DNA of 54,843 nt from an uncultured Lachnospiraceae bacterium (lineage in GTDB: Bacteria; Bacillota; Clostridia; Lachnospirales; Lachnospiraceae), in NCBI GenBank assembly GCA_947630875.1, contig CANRJG010000009.1:1-54843 (forward strand). The letters run 5' to 3'. Below the pieces are notes generated by a model. That model made no database searches. It was not told the DNA's origin and was given only the letters and a program-made list of their open reading frames with translations. This document shows, one piece after another, positions 26,077 to 36,000 of this stretch; the stretch's first letter is position 1, and each line of letters opens with the position of its first letter. Both the position numbers and the translations under genes were made by a program.

Positions 26077-27735
26077 ATGAAAGGATTGGAAAAACTGCAA
26101 ATCATCCCTTTAGGAGGAATGGAGCAGATCGGAATGAATATTACCGCATTTGTGTACGGTGAGAGCATTATCGTAGTAGACTGCGGTCTTTCATTTCCGG
26201 AGGACGATATGCTGGGCATCGATTTTGTGATTCCCGACATTACGTTTCTGAAAGAAAATATTACGAAAGTCAAGGGATTTTTTATTACCCATGGTCATGA
26301 GGACCATATCGGAGCAATTCCCTATGTATTGAAAGAGGTCAATGCCCCCATTTACGCTACCCGGCTGACAATGGGCATCATTGAAAACAAACTGGAAGAA
26401 CACGAATTATTAAAGACGACAAAGCGAAAAGTTGTAAAACACGGACAAAGTGTCAACGCAGGAGATTTCAGAGTAGAATTTATCAAAACAAACCATTCCA
26501 TTGTAGATGCTGCGGCACTTGCCATCACCTCACCGGCAGGAACGGTTGTTCATACCGGTGATTTTAAAGTGGACTATACGCCGGTATTCGGCGATGCCAT
26601 TGATCTGTCCCGCTTTGCGATGCTTGGCAAAAAAGGCGTGCTGGCCATGCTCTGCGATTCCACAAATGCGGAGCGTCAGGGCTTTACCATGTCGGAAAAG
26701 ACCGTGGGCCGCACCTTTGATCACCTGTTTGATGAGCACAAAGACAGCCGGATCATTGTCGCAACCTTTGCCTCTAATGTGGACCGGGTGCAGCAGATCA
26801 TCAATTCAGCTTATAAATACGGCCGTAAGGTGGTTGTGGAAGGCCGTAGCATGGTGAATATCATGGAAACGGCGGCGAAGCTGGGCTGTCTGCGGATTCC
26901 CGCAAATACGCTGATCGATGTGGAACAGATCAAAAACTATCCCGATGAGAAAACCGTGATCATCACCACCGGCTCTCAGGGAGAGTCCATGGCAGCGCTG
27001 TCCAGAATGGCGGCCAATATTCATAAAAAAGTCATTATCAAGCCGGGAGATACGGTGATTTTATCAAGCAATCCCATCCCCGGCAATGAAAAAGCGGTTT
27101 CCAGAGTCATCAACGAGCTGTCCCGCATGGGGGCCAATGTGATTTTCCAGGATGCCCATGTATCGGGACATGCCTGTTCGGAAGAAATCAAGCTCCTGTA
27201 TACGCTGGTAAAACCCAAATACGCGGTTCCCGTGCACGGGGAATACCGGCATCTGAAAGCCCAGGCGGCAATTGCGTCGGAACTGGGTATGCCGAAAGAA
27301 AATATTTTCATTCTCAGTTCGGGACAGGTTCTGGAACTGAGCAGAGAGAGCGCAAAGATCACCGGCGAAGTGCCCTGCGGCTCCATTTATGTGGACGGTC
27401 TCGGCGTCGGCGACGTAGGAAACATCGTATTGCGGGACCGGCAGCGTCTGGCGGATGACGGCATTGTCATTATTGTGATGAGCAAGGATTACGAAAGCGG
27501 GCAGATTGTATCGGGACCGGATATCGTTTCCCGCGGCTTCGTCTATGTACGGGAGTCGGAGGATCTGCTGGAAGGCTGCAGACAGGTGGTTATGGATGTG
27601 CTGGATCGCTGTATGCACAATCATACCGGTGACAGCAACCGGATCAAAAATCTGATTCGGGATGAGGCAGGCAGTTATCTGTGGAAGCAGACCAAACGCC
27701 GTCCCATGATCCTTCCGATTATGATGGATGTCTGA
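26077..27735 (+). CDS. rnj: Ribonuclease J
   Basis: A 552-residue metallo-beta-lactamase and beta-CASP nuclease with 5'-to-3' exonuclease and endonuclease activity in mRNA decay and rRNA maturation. The zinc motif is FFITHGHEDHIGA (about residues 68-80). VHTGDFKVDY, DSTNAERQGFTMSE, TTGSQGESMAAL (beta-CASP) and VPVHGEYRHLKAQA follow. The C-terminal domain ends with the conserved KRRPMILPIMMDV. It starts at ATG 26077, after AAAGGTGGA, 12 bases after the DUF1292 stop. Confidence 0.95.
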   Translation: MKGLEKLQIIPLGGMEQIGMNITAFVYGESIIVVDCGLSFPEDDMLGIDFVIPDITFLKENITKVKGFFITHGHEDHIGAIPYVLKEVNAPIYATRLTMGIIENKLEEHELLKTTKRKVVKHGQSVNAGDFRVEFIKTNHSIVDAAALAITSPAGTVVHTGDFKVDYTPVFGDAIDLSRFAMLGKKGVLAMLCDSTNAERQGFTMSEKTVGRTFDHLFDEHKDSRIIVATFASNVDRVQQIINSAYKYGRKVVVEGRSMVNIMETAAKLGCLRIPANTLIDVEQIKNYPDEKTVIITTGSQGESMAALSRMAANIHKKVIIKPGDTVILSSNPIPGNEKAVSRVINELSRMGANVIFQDAHVSGHACSEEIKLLYTLVKPKYAVPVHGEYRHLKAQAAIASELGMPKENIFILSSGQVLELSRESAKITGEVPCGSIYVDGLGVGDVGNIVLRDRQRLADDGIVIIVMSKDYESGQIVSGPDIVSRGFVYVRESEDLLEGCRQVVMDVLDRCMHNHTGDSNRIKNLIRDEAGSYLWKQTKRRPMILPIMMDV

Positions 27736-27782
27736 TACGCGGATGCGCGGCAGAAAAGAAAGAGAAATGGCAGGAATGATTG

Positions 27783-28151
27783 ATGAAGGCAAAGTATGAT
27801 TCTTCCAAACTGGTTTTTATACTGCTGCGCAGTATTCTGTGGATTATTTTGCTGATACTGGTCTTTCAGGGCGCAAGATATGCTTACAGCTATGGCCGGG
27901 CCATTTTTATGGATGAAGCCTATACGGAAGGCGGCGTCAATGAAGATGTGGAAGTTTTCGTCATGGAAGGCAGCACTGCCCGCAAGGTGGGGGAGCAGCT
28001 GGAAGACGCCGGCATCATCGAAGACAAAACCCTCTTTTATCTGCAGGCGGTCTTAAGTGACCGCAGTGACGGCATTGTGGGAGGCAATTACGTGTTCAAC
28101 AGCGCCATGAAGCCCAGCCGGATTCTGGAAATGCTGCAGACAGGGCCTTAA
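27783..28151 (+). CDS. MltG-like (YceG) N-terminal domain protein without catalytic domain
   Basis: A 122-residue protein. A basic N-terminus and one membrane helix (LVFILLRSILWIILLILVF, about 10-28) are followed by EDVEVFVMEGSTARKVGEQL and ILEMLQTG. This is the LysM-like first domain of the endolytic transglycosylase MltG. The catalytic part of the family (about 200 more residues with the active-site Glu) is missing, and the ORF stops cleanly before trmR. Short forms like this occur in related Clostridia, so it is probably not a recent truncation. ATG 27783 follows AGGA at 7 bases. The role is unknown, perhaps as a cell-wall-binding membrane protein. Confidence 0.75.
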   Translation: MKAKYDSSKLVFILLRSILWIILLILVFQGARYAYSYGRAIFMDEAYTEGGVNEDVEVFVMEGSTARKVGEQLEDAGIIEDKTLFYLQAVLSDRSDGIVGGNYVFNSAMKPSRILEMLQTGP

Positions 28152-28169
28152 AGCGGAAAGGAGCCGACA

Positions 28170-28877
28170 TTGCTGGTAGATGAAAGATTAAACGCATACA
28201 TGATTTCACTCTATCCGGATCTGCCGGAATTTTTGAATGAAATAGAAGAACAGGCACATAGAACTTATGTGCCTGTTATCAGAAAAGACGTACAGCAGTA
28301 TTTGAATTTTTTGCTGCAGCAGCAGCCGCCGGCACAGATTCTTGAGGTAGGAACTGCCACCGGCTTTTCTGCGTTGTTTATGGCATGGTGTACGCCCGCG
28401 CAGACAAAGATTACAACGATTGAAAACAGTGAAAAAAGAATTCCTGTCGCAAAACAACATTTTGAACAATCTGCTTATGCAGAACGAATCCGGCTGCTGG
28501 AAGGTGACGCACATAAAATCCTGCCGTTGCTGGAGGGCAGCTATGATTTTATTTTTCTGGATGCCGCAAAGGGACAGTATCTTTCTTTTCTGCCCCATCT
28601 GTGCAGACTTTTAAGTCCGGGGGGCCTTCTGGTGTCGGACAATGCGCTGCAGGACGGCAGTGTCAGCCTGCCCCGGTATGCGGTAGCCCACCGGGACCGC
28701 ACGACCCATACCCGGATGCGGGAATTTTTGTATGCACTGACCCACAGCGATCAGATGCAGACCGTGGTTCTGCCGGTGGGAGACGGGCTGACGGTCAGTT
28801 TAAAGGTGAAAAATAATGAAAAAACCAGAACTTCTTATGCCGGCAGGCAATGCGGAGATTCTGAAAATTGCATATGA
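28170..28877 (+). CDS. trmR: tRNA 5-hydroxyuridine methyltransferase / class I O-methyltransferase
   Basis: A 235-residue SAM-dependent methyltransferase of the YrrM/TrmR group, which makes 5-methoxyuridine at tRNA position 34. Motif I is ILEVGTATGFSALFMA, then TTIENSEKRIPVAKQHF, and FIFLDAAKGQYLSFLPHL with the catalytic metal-site Asp, and VSDNALQDG. The TTG at 28170 is preferred as start because GGAAAGGAG lies 6 bases upstream. The first ATG, 30 bases later, has none. The C-terminus runs about 16 residues past the family end, overlapping the U32 gene by 62 bases. Next to a U32 gene, as here, it matches the 5-hydroxyuridine pathway (TrhP plus TrmR). Confidence 0.85.
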   Translation: MLVDERLNAYMISLYPDLPEFLNEIEEQAHRTYVPVIRKDVQQYLNFLLQQQPPAQILEVGTATGFSALFMAWCTPAQTKITTIENSEKRIPVAKQHFEQSAYAERIRLLEGDAHKILPLLEGSYDFIFLDAAKGQYLSFLPHLCRLLSPGGLLVSDNALQDGSVSLPRYAVAHRDRTTHTRMREFLYALTHSDQMQTVVLPVGDGLTVSLKVKNNEKTRTSYAGRQCGDSENCI

Positions 28878-30060
28878 TTTCGGTGCGGACGCCGTATATA
28901 TCGGCGGAGAGGCCTACGGACTGCGGGCCAAAGCGGACAACTTTTCCATAGAGGAAATCACATCCTGCGCGGCCTATGCCCACGCGCGGGGGAAAAAAAT
29001 GTATGTCACGGCCAATATTTTTGCCCACAATACAGATCTGAACGGCATCCGGCGTTATTTTCAGGAACTGAATCAGACGGGGATCGACGGACTGATTATT
29101 TCGGATGCGGGGGTGGTGACCCTTGCAAAGGAATACGCGCCGGATATACCCATTCACTTAAGTACCCAGGCCAATACTACAAATTATCTGTCTTTTCGTT
29201 TCTGGTGGGAACAGGGCATCCGGCGGGTCGTGGCTGCCCGGGAACTCTCGCTGCGGGAGCTGGCGGAAATTCGAAGCCAGATACCGGCGGAAATGGAAAT
29301 CGAATGTTTTGTCCACGGCGCCATGTGTATTTCCTATTCCGGCAGATGCCTGTTAAGCAATTATTTTACGGGCAGGGACGCCAACCGGGGATTGTGTACC
29401 CACCCCTGCCGGTGGAAATATACCCTGAATGAGGAGACGCGGCCCGGTGAATATCTGCCGGTGTTTGAAAACGAGCGGGGCACCTATATTTTTAATTCCA
29501 AAGATTTATGTATGATCGGGCACATTCCAGAACTGCTGGAGGCGGGAATCGACAGTTTTAAAGTCGAGGGCCGGATGAAAACCGGACTGTATGCCGCCAC
29601 GGTGGCCAGAGCCTACCGGCGGGCCATCGATGATTATTTCGCGGATCCGGCGCGATACCGGGAAAATATGCCCTGGTACCTGTCGGAAATCGAAAAAAGC
29701 ACCAACCGGCAGTTTACGACGGGATTTTATTTCGGAAAACCGGACGAAAAGGATCAGATTTACGGCAGCAGCACCTATCATACGGAAAGTATTTATTTAG
29801 GGATTGCGGAAGCTGTGGACGAGAAAGGACGTATCCGCATTACCCAGCGTAATAAATTTTATACCGGCGATGAGATTGAAATTATGTCGCCTGAAGGCGC
29901 CGATATCTCTGCGGTGGTGCGCGGGATTTATACGGAGAACGGCGAAGCGATGGAAAGCGCGCCGCATGCGAAGCAGAAATTGTTTTTGGATTTGTCCGGT
30001 CCGTGCAGGCCGGGAGATCTGTTACGAAAGTCTGTTCATCGGGAGCAGGCGGACTTATAA
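28816..30060 (+). CDS. U32 family peptidase (TrhP/YrrN-O type)
   Basis: A 414-residue protein of the U32 family. N-terminal PELLMPAGNAEILKIAYDFG is followed by DAVYIGGEAYGLRAKA, then ECFVHGAMCISYSGRCLLS and RDANRGLCTHPCRW, the cysteine region of the family, and SFKVEGRMKTGLYAATV. Members of this group (TrhP) are needed for prephenate-dependent 5-hydroxylation of U34 in tRNA. The adjacent trmR would methylate that product, so the pair forms one pathway. The start ATG lies within trmR, after TTTAAAGGTG. The next gene, the giant surface protein, starts 22 bases after its stop. Confidence 0.88.
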   Translation: MKKPELLMPAGNAEILKIAYDFGADAVYIGGEAYGLRAKADNFSIEEITSCAAYAHARGKKMYVTANIFAHNTDLNGIRRYFQELNQTGIDGLIISDAGVVTLAKEYAPDIPIHLSTQANTTNYLSFRFWWEQGIRRVVAARELSLRELAEIRSQIPAEMEIECFVHGAMCISYSGRCLLSNYFTGRDANRGLCTHPCRWKYTLNEETRPGEYLPVFENERGTYIFNSKDLCMIGHIPELLEAGIDSFKVEGRMKTGLYAATVARAYRRAIDDYFADPARYRENMPWYLSEIEKSTNRQFTTGFYFGKPDEKDQIYGSSTYHTESIYLGIAEAVDEKGRIRITQRNKFYTGDEIEIMSPEGADISAVVRGIYTENGEAMESAPHAKQKLFLDLSGPCRPGDLLRKSVHREQADL

Positions 30061-30082
30061 CGGTAAAAAGGAGTTACAGAGT

Positions 30083-33000
30083 ATGAAAACAGTACGAAAA
30101 GGATGCGGCGTATTGATCGGTATTTTTGTCTTTCTGCTGCTGGCGGTTTCGCCGGTATTGGCAGATGCCGAAATCACCCTTGATACGAATGTACAGAAAG
30201 CGGAAAGAGGAGGAGAAGTGGTTTTGTCGCTGCGTCTGGGGGAAGAAGCGAAGCTGTATGCGTACAGCGCCAGACTCAGCTATGACAAAAATGTTTTTGC
30301 GCCTGTTGATACGGACAGCTTTCAGCTGGATGATCAGTGGTCAGATATTGTTTACAACAGCGCGAATCATAAGTTCGGGCTGATTAATAAAGCTGGTGAA
30401 AGCGGCACGAATGTGCTGCAGATAAAATTCCGGGTGAAAGAGGATGCGCCGGCAGGCGATGCCGTAATTCAGGTGGATCAGATTTCCGCTGCGGATACGG
30501 AGGGACAGACGATTTCCATTTCGGGAGACGCAGTGTCGGTCTATATCATGGAAAATGCGCTGGATGAAACCAATCCGGGGGGCGATGCATCGAAATCGGA
30601 AATTGAAAATGCGGTTATAGAGGCAAAGGCAGGACACGGCAGCCGATGGCTGGCAGTGCTTTTTGTGGTGCTGATTTTAGTGGCTGCAGCGACGGTGGTA
30701 TTGGTTTACCGAAAAGTACAGGATAAGACAAAACGAAGCATCGCATCGGCCGTTTGCGCTATTGCGGTGCTTGTGTTGCTCTTTGGAACCGTCAAAGTGC
30801 TGACGATTCAGACGCCGGATGTGAACAAAGACGGCAGCGTAGATTATGAGGATGCCAGGGAAGTGATGGAATATCTGCTGGCGCTGGAGCCGGAAGAAGC
30901 GGCGTCCGCTGACAAAACGCCGGAAAATGGCAATGGGCAGACCCCGGCCGCCGGCAGCAGCGCGAATCAGCATAGCGGTGCGGATGTCAATCATGATGGC
31001 AGGGTGAATATTTCCGATGTAGGTAATATCGTTCAAGATGCCGGAGATCAGACCCAGTATACCGCCTCCCTGCAGGAGCCGGTATTTGAGGCGGCGGAAG
31101 GCAGCGCTCTCGATCTGACCAATGGCGTTTACTATTTTACACAGGGTACGAAACAGATGACGCTGGGCTTTGTAATGCGCATTTATCCGGTGACTCTGGC
31201 GAAAAGCGTGATTATCAATGGCAAAGCCTACCCGCTGGAAAGCTATGCTCTGCCGGGAGGAGACCGGTACTATACGGCGCAGATTCCGCTGCCGGAGACA
31301 ATCGGCGAAACGGTATCGCTGCATATGACCGGACTGATTCTGGACAATGGCAGGCAGATTGCCATTGACCATACCGTACAGACGGCTGTGCTGAAGCAAA
31401 AACCCCAGTTGGCAGGATATCGGATTTACGAAGAAGGAAATAGTTATAAGCTGCTGCTGAATATCGCGGATCCGGATCAGGCGCTGCGAAGCGGTATATT
31501 GCGGGTGACCGGAGAAGACAACAGCCAGGCGGCCATCGACCCTTCGGAACTGAAAGCCGGAGAGAATATTTACACCCTGCAGCAGCTGACGCCGGGCATG
31601 ACCTATCAAATCGGCGTGATGGTATATTATGATCTGGATCAGGATGCCCGGAATCAGGCGCATGAGGGCATGGACGTGCTGCTGTCAGAGCAGTTTACGG
31701 CTACGGTGGTGGAAGGAACGATTTCCGGTGCATCGGCTGCGGTAGATTCGACGCAGAAAAAAGTAACGATCCGTTTCGAGAGCCGGATTTCCCCGGCAGA
31801 ACGTTCTGTGCGCGGGATCATCGTCAACGGCCGGGAATACCCGGTAATCCGCGAAGACGGCAGCAATGTCTGGCAGGCGGAAATTCCTTATGACGAAAAT
31901 ATACATACGGTTTATACGATTTCCGGGCTGGTGCTGGACAACAGTTATCAGCTGAACGTGGATGCGGTGACGCTGGAGACGTTTCTTCCGGCGCCGGAAG
32001 CTGCGCTGGCACCTGCGGCATTTGATGAAAAACAGCATTGCATCGACGCGGCGTTTACGCTGTCGGATCCGGCGGGCGTGGTGTCGGCGTATTACGCAGT
32101 TCTGTCAAAGAACGGCAAAATACTGGAAACGAAGTCGCTGCAGGCAGATGCGAAATCGGTTCGCTTTGACCTGGACAGCCGGGCCTGCGCCGGAGATTAT
32201 CGTCTGGAACTGGCGGCGGATTATGATACGGTGGACGGAAAGTCCCATACAATGGAAACACTGGATGAGACCGCTTTGCGCGTTGCCACAGAGGCTGCAA
32301 TTAGGGATGCGGCGTTGTCTGAAGCGTATCCGCATAAGAAGGCGCAGATCACGGTTACCGTGGATATTGCGTCCAATACGGATGCGGCGCTGTCTGCAAT
32401 TACGGTAAACGGCACGGAATACATTCCGGAAAAGACAGCAGAAGGAAAGTATGCCTTTTCCTATACAGCTGCAGATCGGGCGGGAAAGGAAGAAATTCGT
32501 CTGGAAGCGCTGCGTTATGATACGGAAATCTGCAGCACGGATACGGTACTGACAGCGGAGGTTCTGAAGGATAAACCTGCGGTGAAAGATCTGGTATTTG
32601 ACGACAGCAAGGATGAACACATCCTTTCCTTTGCTGTAGCGGATGCAGATGGCGCGCTGCTGTCCGGAAGCGTACTTGTCTCGGACGCGGCAGGAAATAT
32701 CTGTGTGGAGGAAAACTTTACACCGGAAGAAGCACCTTATTCCTTCCCGCTGCAGTTAAAAGAAAACGGTGTCTATCACATCCAGGTGGAACTGACCTAT
32801 GATCTGGACAGTAATCCGAAGGAACCGGCGCATCAGACCAGAGAAGTCCTGGCACAAAAAGATGTGGAAGTATTGGTGGATTATCAGTTCTCCTTCAGTG
32901 ACGCGAAGGTAGACGCCATCGATTATGATAATAAAACCGTGACGCTTTCCTTCCGCAGCAGCAACGCCACGAAGTATTATGGTGTGGCCGCCGTGCGGGC

Positions 33001-36000
33001 AGGGGGGAAGGATTATCCGGTGACAAAAGAGGGAGAGCGCTATGTCGTAAAAATTGCGCTGCCTGCGCGTACAAGAACGACGCTTACCATCACAGAGGCG
33101 ATTTTGGAGGATCAGACCCGGTTTTCGGTCGATCCGAAGGAAACGGGCTTTGTGGTGTTTAAAACCCTGCCGAAGGCAGAACTTACAACGGAGGCGGGCA
33201 CAGATGAGATCCGCGCGTCCTATACCGTCAACGATCCGGACGAAACGCTGCAGGATCTGAAGCTTGTATTAAAAGGGGCGGATCAGACAATCCTGGCGGT
33301 GAAAAACGCCCGGGATCTGGAAAATGGAACGGCTGTCTTTGAAGGATTGCAGGCAGGCAGCTACAGAATTGCGCTGACAGCCGCCTATGACGCGGCGGAT
33401 GGACGGACCCATTCCGATGAGGTCATTGTATCGGAAGAAGTGCAGATCGACTATCTGGCGCAGATTACGGAAGCTGCCGCAGACAAGCCGTATGTGCAGA
33501 AAGCAGAAAGCCTGCTGCTGACGCTGCATATTTACGCGAATACCAAAGAAGCGCCTGCAGCGCTTGTAATTAACAACCGGAAATATACGCCCAAACCGCT
33601 GGAAAACGGCGATTATCAAATCGCTTATACGGCGGGAACCACCGCCGGTGTGGAAGAGATTCATATCACTGAACTGCAGTATGGAGAAACTACGCTGGCA
33701 GCGGATGCTTCCCTTCAGGTGGAAGTTTTGAAATCGGTGCCAAAGGTAGCGGAATTTACTTTTGACGGCAGTGATGAAGAACCGAAAGCCATCATCAAAA
33801 TCGAAGATCCGGACGGCGCATGGCAGAAGGGCAGTCTCATTGTTACAGGAGTGGATGATTTCCGAAACGAAATTCCGCTGGAAAAAGATACCGGGACCTA
33901 CGCCCTCGGCATTGAGAAAAACGGAATCTATCAGGTCAGCGTTTCTCTGTCCTATGATCTGGATCAGAATCCGGACAATGGAGAAAACCAGAAAACGGAA
34001 ACTGCGTACAGCAAAGAAGTGGAAGTCGTATCCGTTTATCATTTTAGCTTCCAAAATGCGGCGCTGGTATCGGTGGATGCGCAGCAGCTGACGGCCACCC
34101 TTCGTTTTGAGAGCAGCAATGATTCCCTCTATGGCGTGCAGGCGCTGATTGTCAACGGCACAGCGTGTCCGGTGCAAAGAGAGGAAAATCTCTATACCGT
34201 ACAGGTGCCTTTGGGCAGCCGAAACAGACAGGAACTGCACATTACGGAAGCCGTGCTGGAAAATCAGAAGCATTTCCCGGCGGAAGCATCCTTTATCGTA
34301 TTCCGGAAAGCGCCGGAAGCGACGCTTTCTTTGCGCACAGGATCGAATCGCATCGATGCCAGCTTCCGGATCAATGATCCGGAACAGATTGCTGCCCAGG
34401 TGCAGCTTCAACTGTGTGATATCAGCGGGAGAGTTCTGGAAACCCGCCAGGTGGCGTCTGAGGGAGCGGAAAGCTTTACCGTAACTTCCGCAGGCAGATA
34501 CCGGGTGCGTCTGTCCGCTTCTTATGATGCGGCGGACGGTCTGCGCCATGAACAGGAGACTCTGGCTACACAGGAAGCTGCGTTTGCCATCAGTGTCAGC
34601 AGCCTGCGGGCAAAAGCAGACCAGGTATACGCGGAGAAAAAGGAAAACGTGGCGCTGGACTTTACACTGAATGATAATACTTATGAAACGCCGGAATCCT
34701 TTGTGATTGACGGAACTGCCTATCCGGCGGAGGCGCTTTCCGGGGATGATTATCGTATCTATTATCCCGCGGGTGAAACAGCAGGCAGCCAAAATGTAAC
34801 GGTGACGGCTGTCAATTACGCGGCGGAAACGGTATCTGCTTCCTGCGACATGCAGATGGAAGTATTGAAAGACGTTCCTGCTGTGAAAGACTTTGTCATT
34901 GACAGCAGCGAAGGAAACCGCATTTCCTTTACGTTAGAGGATGAAGACGCGGCGTTCTTAGAAGGTCAGATTCTGATTGACGGACCCGCGCAGCAAAGCA
35001 TCCCGATGCAGAAAGACAAGGCGCAGCAGTATACGCTGGATTTGTCCGAAGAGGGCATTTATACGGTTCGTATGGAGGTGCGCTATGACCGGGATTCGGA
35101 TGCAGCAGATCCGGCGAATCAGGAAGAAACGGTTCTTTTTACGACACAGATTGAACTGCGCGATCATTATAACCTGACACTCAAAGATGCGGTCATCACA
35201 TCTGTGGATGTGGAAACAAGGACGGTTGGCATTGCGTTTACGGCAGTCTGCGATTCTATTTACCAGCTGACCCATGTGGTGGTCAACGGACAGGACATTC
35301 CGGTGCGCCTGGTGGATGAAAACCGCTATCAGGCGGATATACAACTTGAAAAATGTGAGAGGACGACCCTGGCCGTGACACAGGCCGTGCTGGAAAACCG
35401 GAAAATGCTGGAAGCAGGCGCCCAGGTGATCGCCTTTAAGAACCTGCCCAGAGTGGATATGCGCGTACAGAATAACGGTGCGGATATCACGGTGGACTAT
35501 CAGGTAAGCGATGAGGATCAGACCATATCGTCCGCAAAGCTGCAGCTGAAAGATGCGCAGGGCACCGTACTGAAAGAGTTACGTGTGACCCAAACACAGG
35601 ACAGCGTGCAGTTTACTTCCCTGATGCAGGGCAGCTATGAGATCATATTTGTCGTCTCTTATGACGCGGCGGACGGTCTGCGCCATGAAGGGGAAACCCT
35701 GGCCGCAGCGAAAGCAGAGATAGCCATCGCGGCAGGCATTATCAACAGCAGAACGGAAGAAAAGTATGTGACCAGGGGCAGTGAGATTCCGGTATATTAT
35801 GAGGTGCTCTCCAATTCAACCCAGCCCCTGACCGCGGTTACGGTAAACAATGAGTCCTATGCCGCACTGCTGCAAAACGACGGCACCTACCGGGTGAATG
35901 TTCCGGCAGGAAATAACGCCGGACCCCTCTCTCTGCAGGCTTCTGCACTATATTTTGGCAGCACTGCGGTGAACGTGACCCATACCGATGAGGTTTATGT

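Noticed and set aside
29804-30082. Upstream extension of the giant gene frame into the U32 gene
   Set aside because: That part overlaps the conserved U32 C-terminus in another frame; the ribosome binding site and signal peptide begin at 30083.
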